Source: Chara braunii (Eukaryota > Streptophyta > Charophyceae > Charales > Characeae). From it: 26,763 bases of DNA. Below the pieces are notes generated by a model, which saw nothing but the letters and a program-made list of their open reading frames with translations, was not told the DNA's origin and did not search any database. Every line of letters begins with the position of its first letter. Position 1 is the stretch's first letter. The stretch spans positions 2,483,111-2,509,873 of the forward strand of contig BFEA01000033.1 of assembly GCA_003427395.1 (NCBI GenBank), read 5' to 3'. Positions 10,090 to 19,490 of this stretch are shown in pieces. Position numbers and translations under genes: made by a program.

Positions 10090-10730
10090 GGTTACCAGCC
10101 CGTACGTACGGAGGCCCCCAGGCGGACCTCCGTACGTTCGGGCGTTCGGGGTCCCGTACGGGGCCCGAACCCGACGGCGTTCGGCCCCCGCCAAAACTTA
10201 TTTCGGGGCCTAAAAATAATTTGTTTTTTCTGAATTTTGTTTATGAGTTCTCTATGACATGAGGTACATGCCTCTCAATTTTCAAGTCATTTAGCTTAGC
10301 CAAATAAGAATTAAAAATCGCCAAAGATGGCGGTGTCAAAACGTGCTCGCCCACGTTTTTTTTCACTTTTGACTTTTTGTTTTCACTTTAGTTCGGGGTC
10401 TAAACAATTTTATAATTTTTTTAAACTTTTTTAGTGGGTTTTGTATTATGTGAAGTACACATCTGTAAATTTTCAGGGCATTTAGCTATGCCAAAACAAA
10501 ATGAAAAATCGCCAAAGATGATGGTGTCGAAAACATGCTCGCGCACTCACTAAATTTAGGTCTCTTTTTATTTTTATTTATTTTTATTATTAGTATTTGT
10601 TCTGTGTATTTTATTTTTATTTCGAATTGGGTAAGGAATTCGGACGTAAGGATCAGGCAAATCTTGTTTATTGTATTTTTTTTTAGGGCGTTTGGCCCAC
10701 ACTCGCACGTCCGTGTTGAGAACGATTAAC
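10087..10730. mobile_element. Degenerate foldback DNA element, related to the 18.1-kb one
   Basis: The left end starts CAGGGTTACCAGCCCGTACG, similar to the CTGGGTAGCAC...CGTACG terminus at 18136, and is followed by a CGTACG/TTCGGG-rich subterminal block (10100-10190). Two tandem ~190-bp units follow (about 10200-10367 and 10391-10550), each with TTCGGGG(C/T)CTAAA and AAAAATCGCCAAAGATG. A right arm around 10620-10680 (ATTGGGTAAGGAATTCGG) resembles the right arm of the 18.1-kb element. No matching right terminus or TSD is visible. No transposase. Confidence 0.45.
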
Positions 10731-11032
10731 AATTCGCATAACCCGTGGCGCCGAGCTTCCTGCAATTTCGATTTTATAATTTCACAACCGCCCCCATTTT
10801 TTTCCATATTTGTTAGTGTGATGATGAAGCGTGGTCGACATGATTCTTGGTACATTGTTTGGTGGTCGGCATGACAACTTCTCCCCTTTGCTCCTCGACA
10901 GGATATACGCTCCCTCGTATCTTGCGGTGGCTTGTCCTCATTTATTTTTCTGTAATGCGTGTTGCGAAGAGTGGTCCCTGGGTCCTACGTAGTCCACAAC
11001 TAAAAAAATTATCGAGCGATGATTAGACGGTC
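10731..11032. other. No gene; unique DNA before the PLE
   Basis: About 300 bp of mixed-composition DNA with no open frame above 100 codons and no recognised repeat. Confidence 0.5.
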
Positions 11033-11038
11033 ACATCG

Positions 11039-11783
11039 AGGATAGCAATGAACTATCAATCAAGGTACACAGTCAGAGCCACACACACAAGAGAGCACAG
11101 TTGACAGCAAACTGGACGTAGCCAAAGCTGTATAAGATCAACCAACATTAACATCTTATATGAATGAAGACCCACGTTAACTAGTGGTGGGTTAATCGTG
11201 GTCGTGCGTATAAACCAAGATGAGAAATGTGTGTTGAGTACACAAACAGTCCACGCTACCATCCTCAACACCCTCCATCACTTCCTCGCCCCATCGCAGG
11301 TTGCGTCATGCCGCATAGGCGAAAGAGGACCTATTATTCTCCAGCTATCTATTTATACTGCCCGTCAATAAAAAAAGTACTCGGTAAAGCCCTAGACTAG
11401 TCCTACCCAAAACAAAAACATCTGGCCCGATATATCGTACAAGTTCATTACGAGTGACGGTATGTAACTCAATACATCGAGTGAGGTACATTTCGGCACT
11501 CCCGTGGTTTCATCCTATTCTCCACCAAAAAATAGGCCGTATCGGCAACTACGAAACAACAACTAATAAGTCCAAGTCAATGCAATCGCACTGTGTTGTA
11601 CCAAGTCCAAATCACCAGGCTCGAGGTACCTGGTTCAAAACCCACCAAAACGGTCCCCGACTCACATAGCATCAAGCGACAGTCCCTGGTTCGAGTCCTG
11701 TAAATGTCCGCACACAAAAAATTTCTGAAAGGGCGGTCCCCTGGTCCACATTCGGCCAAAGGGAAAAACGACAAAATACATCG
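11039..11783 (-). repeat. PLE pseudo-LTR, 3' copy (left)
   Basis: 745 bp aligned without a net indel to 16058-16802. By hand I count about 30 differences, mostly transitions. It follows the RT stop by only about 30 bp. It holds two B-box-like words on the plus strand. I looked for hammerhead ribozyme cores (CTGANGA and GAAA in order) on both strands, as known in PLE pseudo-LTRs, and did not find one. Confidence 0.9.
11632..11698 (+). promoter_or_regulatory. Two Pol III B-box-like words in the left pseudo-LTR
   Basis: GGTTCAAAACC at 11632-11642 and GGTTCGAGTCC at 11688-11698 both match the tRNA B-box/T-loop pattern GGTTCRANNCC. Equivalent positions in the right repeat are 16651-16661 and 16707-16717; the first is damaged there, with a G-to-A change at the second G. 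They lie on the strand opposite to the coding strand. No clear A box is seen at normal spacing, so promoter activity is unproven. Confidence 0.4.
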
Positions 11784-11815
11784 CTGGATGAAAACAACAA
11801 CAATTCAAAACCAGT

Positions 11816-13410
11816 CTACCTACCGTGCCTATCGTCGAGTAACACAGCTATCATTCTCCACGCAGCACTCTTATCCCTACTAAAATTCCGCAAAATTATC
11901 CCGAACCAGTGGCTTGGGTAATTACTTCTCCCCAGTTCTGATCTGAACAGAATCACCGTGCTCAACAAGTCTTCGCCCATACATGAGTTCTGGTTGATCC
12001 GGTGTAAAGCACTAGTGATAACCGCTATTTTGGCCTTTTTTCTTGTCCACGACCGAAAATCCTGAAATGAACAAAAGGGAAGCTTCCTTCCTTCCATCAG
12101 TTCCTTCTCATTCTTCAAAACATGTACGGCACCAAGGAAAGGAAACTTCTCCTCAATTGTCAATTTACATCCCAGGAAAATCCAGCTACCTCGACCCTCA
12201 TCTGTCCTTTTGGGTGATAGTGCCGGATCGTAACACTTCTGGAAACGATCCAAAGATTTCAGGGCTTTGGCCTTATCTCCGGCTCTCGCTGGATTATAAG
12301 TAGCGAAAACAGAAACGTCGTCGACGAATCTCAAGCCACCAAATGCGCGTTTCTGACTCCCTAGCGTGATAAGGAAATCCCACTCACTTTTAGCACACAT
12401 CAAACACGCAAGGGGAGGGCTCGAGCTCTTGCCCATCGGGATACCAATGATCTACTGCACCAGAATTCCGCAGGCTCTGGTAAAGCAAAAGTCAAGTTCA
12501 AAATCGACGAAAGAAACAATGTAACTAAAAGACATGAAAACAAAACCATCCAAATGCGCACTCTTACTCAAACGATCCCCTCTTCCTCTCTTATGCATAA
12601 AAATCCCACTGTACCCTTTCTCCGAAAACCACCAAACTACCCATTCAATCGCAGAACGAATAGTTGCGTGAGGAAGCCGACTAAACATATCTTTGATATC
12701 GAATGATGCTCCCACTACAACAGCATTCTTCCTGGATTTCACCAGCGATTTGTTAATGTTTTTCAGTCTGCCTTTCATATCTGCAACGGACCTCATATTA
12801 AAGTGACTCGATTCAGGTAAGGAGAACAACAGCCCGTTAATCCCTTTTGCAACAGCCTTGCATGCCTTCGCCATTGGTTCCTCGAAAGTGGGGCAGATAG
12901 GACGATATTTTCCAGTGTCCTTATGCTTGGGTAATGCATAAGCCCTTCCCACTTTACCGCTTGAATTCCACTTACCATGGCAAGCCAATTGCCGCCTTTC
13001 GAATTCCGTTCTCGCTTCTGCAAACAACAATTCCTCCTCTTTTATGCAAATTTTGTACCCGTCACTCAAAAGGAAGGTTTCTTCCATACCCAAAATATAC
13101 AGCTTTGGACACAATACAATAGTGTCTCCCGGATTCCTATCCAGGGATGCTAATACGAGTCCCTTCAGTCTATCCTTCACCTGCAGCACCTCCTCCATGC
13201 CATTGGAGAATTGCTCATCCCTACTCACTGCAAAGCAAACCTGTAATTCTTCGCTGGTAAACGTGAGTTCGTCACAAGGTATTCTGAAGTTACCTCCCCA
13301 ATTGCGAAAGGCTTCATTCAATTCTCTACCCAGCAGAACATCTTTATGCTCGACATTGTACCTAGGCACATTTTTGGCGTCTCGACAATCGACGGGACTC
13401 CTTCGAGCTC
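11816..13410 (-). pseudogene. PLE reverse transcriptase, frameshifted and with a TAG in motif B
   Basis: The RT frame runs from about 13410 to 11816 (stop). It shows a PLE-like entry region (DRNPGDTIVLCPKLYI), ALPKHKDTGKYRPICP, motif A as VVVGASFDIKDMFSRLP, motif B as IIGIPMGKSSSPPLA, motif C as GLRFVDDVSVFATY, motif E as WIFLGCKLTIEEKFPFLG, and a thumb with KKAKIAVITSALHRI. The catalytic Asp of motif A and the Asp pair of motif C are kept. TAG at 12452-12454 interrupts the frame just upstream of the motif B glycine. The preceding GIY-YIG segment lies in another frame, with the shift at about 13385-13410. The RT would copy element RNA at a nick made by the GIY-YIG domain. Confidence 0.85.
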
Positions 13411-14739
13411 CGCTATTCGGAAATGCACGTACCCGTCCTTCTTAGGATAGGGCAAACCAGCACACTTACAGCTGGATGCATGAATCAACGCATAATGTCG
13501 ATGGTTGTGGAGAATTTCACCCACATTTAAGCCCTTCTTCCAGACAACCCGTGCACGACGCTTTATCATTTCCTTCAATCGAGTCTCCAAGTCCAAACTA
13601 CCAATCTTCTTCCTCACGATCCTCATCACTTCACTTTTCTTGATCCGATCATCAAACTGCGTCTTAACAATGATCCTAGTCCTCACGTTTAAGCCATACT
13701 TCTCCCGCACAGCCCTCGAAATCATACAGCGAGCTTTCGTCCGGCTACGTTTTGCCGTAAAGGTCTTGACGGCACTATAATACTTAACCAGCTCAGTCAA
13801 CGTCTTCGCGCGTAGTTCTTTCTGTTTCCGTGGGGGCTTGAACATCCTAACCAGGTCATCCTTCATGGCAAGCACTGCAGGAGAAGTCTCGGTCACATGT
13901 CGGAGTATGATAAGACTTTCTCGTTCGAATAACTTCTTGCAGCGCTTGAGCGGTCTCGTTCCATGTCCGACTTTCACCCGAGTTTCACCAAAAAGGCGCC
14001 TTACCAATTTCCAGTCGTCCGCCCATGTTCCCCCACCATTACTCCAGATCTTCAAATCACCCTTCCTCCGCTTCAGACTACGCAACAGTTCCACAATTCT
14101 AACGGTATTGCGGTCAGTCCCGTCCAGTCTAAGTATCAGTAATTTCCCCAAGTCAATCGAAAATTCTTGCTTCCTAATCCCATCATTGGCTACCCATTTC
14201 CTGCGTTCTTTCTTACCCGGTCTACGCTTTGACTTCTTGGTTCCTTTCCGTGTCTTCATCAAACGAACGTTCAAAGATGGAGACCAATGCTTAATCAAAG
14301 TAGACTCAACAGCCTCCAATTCTGCTCTATCTGAACTCGTAAAAACAGGGATAGCCACATATTTGTGCGCACCAACCTTGCCGATCCAGTTATACAACGT
14401 CCTCCCACGTTTCCCCGATCGTTGTCCATGACTATAGTGTTCCCTCCATCTAGTCCATAGACTCCGTTCAGTCATACCCACATAAACCTGCTTATACCAT
14501 GGGGAAATAAGGACATATACACAGCTTCGGGGGTTCGTAAGATCCAATTTTCCGTTCTCCAATTCCTCCCTCCAATAATTCAAAAACTTCTCCCCCCATT
14601 TTGCTCCCCCGCACAGTATCAAACCTATCGTGGTCGCTCTAAACTTTCGCTCATCATCCTGACACTTACGCAAATTCGATTGTCTTCGTTCACTGAGAAT
14701 CACTGCTAGACGCTGAAAGTCGTCGCGACGACAAGGTCC
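13385..14739 (-). pseudogene. PLE GIY-YIG endonuclease and linker (5' part of the EN-RT protein)
   Basis: Residues 61-145, counted from the GTG codon at 14703, form a GIY-YIG domain: CVYVLISPWYKQVYVGMTE carries the VYV and YVG strands, SLWTRWREH carries the expected catalytic Arg, and AELEAVESTLIKHWSPSLN carries the catalytic Glu and the terminal P-x-LN. A basic linker follows (KKSKRRPGKKERRKW, then helices to residue 395). After it comes HYALIHASSCKCAGLP...GYVHFR, where Cys412, Cys414 and a nearby His could bind metal. The frame is open from the TGA at 14740-14742, so GTG 14703 is not a proven start. The RT follows after a one-base frame change. Key catalytic residues are intact. Confidence 0.85.
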
Positions 14740-15915
14740 TCACTCAGAGTCATCTTCGGAGAAGGAATCATCCGATCCAGAGATTACTGGCTTTTCCTCC
14801 TCCTTAATCACCACGCCTTTGCTCGACCTAGTTGCAACTCGAGGCGTGCAAGGCAAAGGAAGAGTCAAAGGATCATATGCCACTGCCGCCCTCCTGATGA
14901 CGAGATGCTTGATAGCCAGTTCCCTGTTGTCGTACGTCACTTTCTCCCGGCGGCATGCTTCCTTCAATTCTTCGATGGTCAAAGCATCGTAAAAATCCGA
15001 GCATTCCTGCTCGGATTTTTCTTTCCCACCCGGTCCACACGACGCCATGATGTGCTTAAGTGATAAATCGATCTTCGTAGGTGTACTCGTCGTAGCTGCC
15101 TTCTTCGTCGGTTCTCCCTTCAGCCAATCAATCCGGGTTCTTGTTTCTTCTGAAAGTCTCATACTCGACTTCTTATCCGGAGTTGCCAAAGGTGGGCTGT
15201 CCCCGACTGGTAAGTCAGGGCCCCTCTTGTGCTTCTCAAGCAAATCGAGCTTGGCCACGTGTTTTCGAAGTGCCAAGAGCTCCTCATCTTCCATTTCGTC
15301 GAGCCCGATAGTCCTCTGCGCTATGTTCCTCCGTAGTCGTTCCTTTTCTTCGTTGAGTGCATCGTTCCGACTGAATGATTTAGCCTGCTTCTTTCCTTTG
15401 TACTCGTCTCACTCGAGATCAGCATCTCTGTCTTTCCTGAATTCACTACGCAGGATCCGCATTAGTCTGATGTCACGCTCCTCTTTCTGCCTCAATCGTT
15501 GTTCTTCTCTCATAGCTCGCCTTGACTCCTTTGCTCGACGAGCTTCCTCTTCTACTCTCCTCCGTTCTTCCTCACACTCACGTTCCACTCGCTCACGGTG
15601 CTCCACCGCCATTTGCACAAAATACTCCCGAATCAGTACATTCGGATCATCGGTACTTTCGCCCTTTTCGTTACCGCTATCCCCCGAACGACTCCTGCGA
15701 ACCATAGGATTGTCACCACTGGACGTTACCCTTCCGGTCCGAGTTTGTCCCGTGGGCAAGGTTGATGGAACAAACACCCTACCCTGCGCCTTTGCTCTCC
15801 AAAATTCAGCACAGTCGCGGATAAAGTGTCCATCCTCCCCACATTTGTAACACTTACGGCCATCCATCAACATTCCCCCTCCTCCAACTCTTCTCGAATC
15901 GCCTTCTTCGCTCAT
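14740..15915 (-). pseudogene. PLE Gag-like region: CCHC knuckle, coiled coil, SAP-like
   Basis: I choose the ATG at 15915 because the open frame upstream to 16032 begins only with GTG after a stop. Early in the protein CYKCGEDGHFIRDC is a perfect C-x2-C-x4-H-x4-C knuckle, as in retroelement Gag proteins that bind RNA. A ~75-residue Glu/Arg-rich helix follows (RERVERECEEERRRVEEEAR). TGA at 15409-15411 interrupts the frame, but it stays open for 38 codons into the next segment (from 15294). That segment has a SAP-like pair of helices (LTIEELKEACRREKVTYDNR) and an acidic tail (SGSDDSFSEDDSE) ending at TGA 14740-14742. The same frame continues 12 codons later into the GIY-YIG part. The SAP call is tentative. 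Confidence 0.75.
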
Positions 15916-16057
15916 TGTTGTTGCACTTAGTAACTGGTATTCGTTCGCACAGCAAGATCGCTCAAATCGCCACACTCTCCTTCGCTTCCGCAACTGATGA
16001 CAACAACCGCCACCTCCGCTAGGTATAATCACCTAGATGGTTACGACCCTAGATAAT

Positions 16058-16802
16058 AGGATAGCAATGAACTGTCAATCAAGGTACGCAGTCAGAGCCA
16101 CACACACAAGAGAGCACAGTTGACAGCAAACTGGACGTAGCCAAAGCTGTATAAGATCAACCAACATTAACATCTTATATGAATGAAGACCCACGTTAAC
16201 CAGTGGTGGGTTAATCGTGGCCGTGCGTGTAAACCAAGATGAGAAATGTGTGTTGAGTACACAACCATTCCACGCTACCGTCCTCAACACCCTCCATCAC
16301 TTCCTCGCCCCATCGCAGGTTGCGTCATGCCACATAGGCGAAAGAGGACCTGTTCTTCTCCAGCTACCTATTTATACTGCCCGTCAATCAAAAAAGTACT
16401 CGGTAAAGCCCTAAACTAGTCCTACCCAAAACAAAAACATCTGGCCCGATATATCGTACAAGTTCATTACGAGTGACAGTATGTAACTCAGTACATCGCG
16501 TGAGGTACATTTTGGCACTCCCATGGTTTCATCCTATTCTTCACGAAAAAATAGGCCGTATCGGCAACTACGAAACAACAACTAATAAGTCCGAGTCAAT
16601 GCAATCGCACTGTGTTGTACCAAGTCCAAATCACCAGGCTTGAGGTACCTAGTTCAAGACCCACCAAAACGGTCCCCGGCTCACATAGCATCAAGCGACA
16701 GTCCCTGGTTCGAGCCCTGCAAATGTCCGCACACAAAAAAATTCCGAAAGGGCGGTCCCCTGGTCCACATTCGGCCAAAGGGAAAAACGACAAAATACAT
16801 CG
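16058..16802 (-). repeat. PLE pseudo-LTR, 5' copy (right)
   Basis: Direct repeat of 11039-11783, exactly 5019 bp apart. It sits upstream of the Gag-like region, so the promoter for the minus-strand transcript is expected here. A CTATTTATA word at 16367-16375 could serve as an AT-rich box on either strand, but this is weak. Confidence 0.9.
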
Positions 16803-16805
16803 AGG

Positions 16806-17328
16806 GTTTGTTTTTTTTTTGCCCGCAACTCCCTTTTCTAAGTTTCTGTGTCAGAGCCCTTTTTGCTTTTGCCTCCCCTCCAACCCCTCATAACTCATTT
16901 TTTGTTCGCCCCCTCGACCCGCCGTATACGACCATTACCTTTTTTGTTAAGGTCCAGTGGCATTATGGTACCTCTTCATTTTGGTCTGCCTTTTATTTTC
17001 CTGTTTCGGCTTATGGTGCCTCTAGTACCGTTTTGTTTGCCCGCTATACCACATATACTTTTTTTCCAAAGCCTGCACTTGCACAGCCTAGGCCGAGCCT
17101 CATATTGTTTTTTTGCCTACTGGTGCCTGGTTGTGTTCACACCACTTTTACCTTATTGTTGTTGACATTCCTTGATGTTTTTCGTTGTGATCATCTACAC
17201 CCGCTCTGTTTTCACCAACCTGTTTGTGCTTCATGTCCCCATCATCACCTCCCTCTGCTTGCGGTCTTCACATGTGTGCGATCTTCAGACAGGCTAGAAC
17301 ATCTGCAAAAATGTTTTTGAAAAGTGAG

Positions 17329-17331
<3 letters not shown>
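16806..17331. other. No gene; pyrimidine-rich DNA
   Basis: C/T-rich sequence after the right pseudo-LTR. A long plus-strand open frame here starts inside the pseudo-LTR, is dominated by Phe, Pro, Leu and Ser, and has no domain signal. I treat it as chance. Confidence 0.6.

Positions 17332-17376
<45 letters not shown>
17332..17376. repeat. (GA)n microsatellite
   Basis: About 21 uninterrupted GA units. Confidence 0.95.
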
Positions 17377-17379
<3 letters not shown>

Positions 17380-17912
17380 TTCTTGTGGGGAAGAGACCAG
17401 TTACTTGATAAGGTAAGGTTCAGTTCTCTCCTGCGTAGCATCGCATTCAGGCTCGGTGACCAAACCTGAACGTGGCCCAAAATCGATCAAGCCCGAACAT
17501 TTTTATTTTTATTTTTATTATTTTTATTATTTTTTAATATACATGAGGGTTGGGGAGCCCGTGGCGGCATTGCTCATCACTCCTTAACATATATAAACAT
17601 ATACACACGCACGCGACACACAAGCATACACACACACCCCATATACACCCCACACACCATACACACATGAGGACGTGTTCGGCGGCGCCCTGATTTGCGC
17701 TCTGCCGAAAATGTTCGGTTCCCGCTCGATCGAGAATCCGAACATGTTCGGCTGCTCGGTGGGGCGTCGAACATGTTTGGTGTGCTATGCAGCTTCTCTG
17801 TATCCTTCTACCCCCCTCCCCCCCCGACTTTTTTTTCTTCTTGTTTTTTGTTTTTTTTATTTTTTTGTTTTCGTTTCTTTTGGTATATTTTCAAAAACAA
17901 AAATGGTTAGAA
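17377..17912. other. No gene; AT/CA-rich DNA with a GAACATGTTC-type palindrome cluster
   Basis: ATGTTCGG at 17711-17718 pairs with CCGAACAT at 17738-17745 around a central CTCGATCGAG palindrome. Further ATGTTCGG/GAACATGTT words follow at 17741-17780. A CA/TA-rich stretch lies at 17587-17668. No coding signal. Confidence 0.55.
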
Positions 17913-18010
17913 GAGGGGGGGAGGAAGGGGGGCAGGACGATCGATGCCCTACCACGTGGCGGGGCCACAATGGATCTTCCTCTATCAGTTCTCCCTTCCC
18001 CTTCCCCTTT
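17913..18010 (+). repeat. GC-hairpin/CTT unit, copy 1
   Basis: A G-rich block (GAGGGGGGGAGGAAGGGGGG) opens the unit and a C-rich block (CTCCCTTCCCCTTCCCC) closes it. Between them lie GATCGATGCCCT and CCACGTGGC. A (CTT)n tract follows at once. The flanks are complementary, so the unit can fold back. Confidence 0.7.
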
Positions 18011-18106
18011 CTTCTTCTTCTTCTTCTTCTTCTTCTTCTTCTTTTTCTTCTTCTTCTTCTTATTATTATTATTATTATTATTATTATGATTATTATTATT
18101 ATTATT
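18010..18106. repeat. (CTT)n then (TTA)n compound microsatellite
   Basis: CTT units at about 18010-18060 pass directly into TTA units at 18060-18106. Confidence 0.93.
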
Positions 18107-18135
18107 TCTTTCTTCCTTTCTTTTTAAGTTTTTAT

Positions 18136-18809
18136 CTGGGTAGCACGGCGTACGTGTACGCGGGTTGCGCGTACACGCGTACACGTATTCCTGTACGCGA
18201 CACGTACGCGCGTACACGTACTCCCGTACGTGGGAATACGTCAAAAAAAAAAAAAAAAAAAAAAATTCGTCGAAAAACTCTGAAAACAAATTATGTTATG
18301 CAAAATGATATATCAAACCACTTTTGCCTGAGACTCATCTCGAAATTCTGTTCCAAACTCGAGTTAAAAATCAAAGACACAAACAATAAATAAATTGGAA
18401 TAATTTAAAAAAAACTAGGATACAAACATATGTTATGCAAAAACATGATACAAACAACTTTCCCCTGGGAGTCATCCCCGAATTCCCAACTAAACTCGAC
18501 TAAGAAATTAAAAACTAAAAAAAAGGTAATATTATCATAATAATTAAAAAACAATTTTAAAATATTTGTTTTTATTTGTTAAGGTTTTTTATTTTTAAAT
18601 CGAGATTGGTTTGGAATTCGGGTATGACTCCCTAGCAAATGTTGTTTGTATCATTATTCTGCACAACATACTTTGTTTTCATAGTTTTTGGATTTTTTTT
18701 TTTTTGTTTTTTTTTTTTTTACGTACGCGCTCTTGCGATTTTGGGTTCGTACGCATACGTCGGAATACGTACGCATACGCACTGCGTACGCGTACGGGGT
18801 GCTACCCAG
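18136..18809. mobile_element. Non-autonomous foldback DNA transposon with 8-bp TSD (hAT-like)
   Basis: Perfect 8-bp direct repeats GTTTTTAT lie at 18128-18135 and 18810-18817. Directly inside are terminal inverted repeats: CTGGGTAGCAC at 18136-18146 against its exact complement at 18799-18809, extending to 17 of 19 matches. Subterminal blocks are crowded with CGTACG/ACGCGTAC words (18147-18240 and 18720-18797). The left arm has two tandem ~125-bp units (from about 18277 and 18412), and the right arm (about 18595-18695) has one unit inverted, so the arms fold back over some 200 bp. An 8-bp TSD with short inverted repeats fits the hAT superfamily. No transposase is encoded. Confidence 0.85.
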
Positions 18810-18817
18810 GTTTTTAT

Positions 18818-19117
18818 TTTGTTCTTCTTTTTGGTTTCTTTCTTTCTTTCTTTCTTGCTTCTTTTTTGTTATTTTAGAGGGTTTTTTTTTTAAGTTTTTG
18901 TTTCATTATTTTTAATTTTATAGCTTTGTTTTCGTAATTTTATAGCTATTTTTCGTTACTAGCTTTATTAGAGGTTTATTTTCGTTATTTTAGAGATTTT
19001 TAAAATTTATTCTCCCCATTATTTTAGAGTTTTTTATTTTAACAACTTTTTTTCGTTATTTTTTATTTTTATTTTATTTTTTTCGTTTTTTTTTTTTTTT
19101 TTCGAAAAAAAAACACA
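18818..19117. other. T-rich spacer with repeated CGTTATTTTAGAG words
   Basis: Very T-rich DNA in which (C)GTTATTTTAGAG-like words recur (18932, 18950, 18985, 19018). The same words recur at 19575-19690 and 19855-19910, so the spacer belongs to the diverged array that carries the GC-hairpin units. Confidence 0.6.
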
Positions 19118-19219
19118 GGTTGGGGAGGGAGGGCGGGTCGATCGGCTCCCTGCCATGTGGCAGCGGTGTTACGTGGCAGGGTCGCGATGGCCATGCCAGC
19201 CCTCCCCTTCCCTCCCCCT
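19118..19219 (+). repeat. GC-hairpin/CTT unit, copy 2
   Basis: Best-preserved copy: GGTTGGGGAGGGAGGGCGGG opens it, GATCGGCTCCCTGCCATGTGG follows in the middle, GGCCATGCCAGCCC comes next, and CTCCCCTTCCCTCCCCC closes it before (CTT)n at 19218-19265. Confidence 0.75.
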
Positions 19220-19265
19220 TTCTTCTTCTTCTTCTTCTTCTTCTTCTTCTTCTTCTTCTTCTTCC
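19218..19265. repeat. (CTT)n microsatellite
   Basis: About 15 CTT units directly after GC-hairpin unit copy 2. Confidence 0.93.
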
Positions 19266-19434
19266 TTTTTTTTCTTTCTTTTTTCCGTTCGTTTTTTCTT
19301 TTTTTATTTCCTTCATCATCATCTTCGTTTTTTTCTTCTTCTTTTTTCTTTCTTTCTTCTATCTTTCTTTCTTTCGTTCGTTCGTTCTTTGTTTTTTTCG
19401 TAATATTTTATTTTTTGTCAAAAAAAAAAAATTA

Positions 19435-19490
19435 GGGGGGGGAGGACAGGGTAATCAGCGCCTTGTCATCCCTCCCCTCCCCTCCCCCTT
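19435..19490 (+). repeat. GC-hairpin/CTT unit, copy 3 (short)
   Basis: Opens with GGGGGGGGAGGACAGGG, keeps AATCAGCGCCTTG in the middle and closes with CCCTCCCCTCCCCTCCCCC, then CTT units. About 45 bp of the centre seen in copy 2 is missing. Confidence 0.65.

Larger units (their letters stand above)
11033..16805 (-). mobile_element. Penelope-like element with Gag-like region, N-terminal GIY-YIG, RT and pseudo-LTRs
   Basis: The element is coded on the minus strand between two 745-bp direct repeats. Order 5' to 3': CCHC zinc knuckle, charged coiled coil, SAP-like helix pair, GIY-YIG endonuclease, RT. A GIY-YIG domain before a PLE-type RT marks the Naiad/Chlamys-type PLEs; canonical PLEs carry it after the RT. 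Direct pseudo-LTRs are also a PLE habit. The outer ends share the 9-mer ACATCGAGG (11033-11041 and 16797-16805), a candidate target duplication that overlaps both repeat termini. One frameshift and three in-frame stops make this copy inactive, although the repeats are still about 96% identical. Confidence 0.82.

Noticed and set aside
11039-11783. Hammerhead ribozyme in the pseudo-LTR
   Set aside because: It is expected from known PLEs, but I found no CTGANGA and GAAA core in the right order on either strand by eye. A covariance search could still find a diverged one.
13838-15850. Plus-strand open frames of 197 and 267 codons
   Set aside because: They are antisense shadows of the PLE GIY-YIG and Gag-like frames, which carry clear conserved motifs on the minus strand.
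11039-16802. Ordinary LTR retrotransposon (Gypsy, Copia or DIRS)
   Set aside because: There is no protease, RNase H, integrase or tyrosine recombinase, and no primer-binding site next to the repeats. A GIY-YIG domain before the RT points to a PLE.
16640-17320. 226-codon plus-strand open frame
   Set aside because: It starts inside the PLE pseudo-LTR and crosses its end into pyrimidine-rich DNA. Composition is Phe/Pro/Leu-rich with no domain, as expected for chance in C/T-rich sequence.
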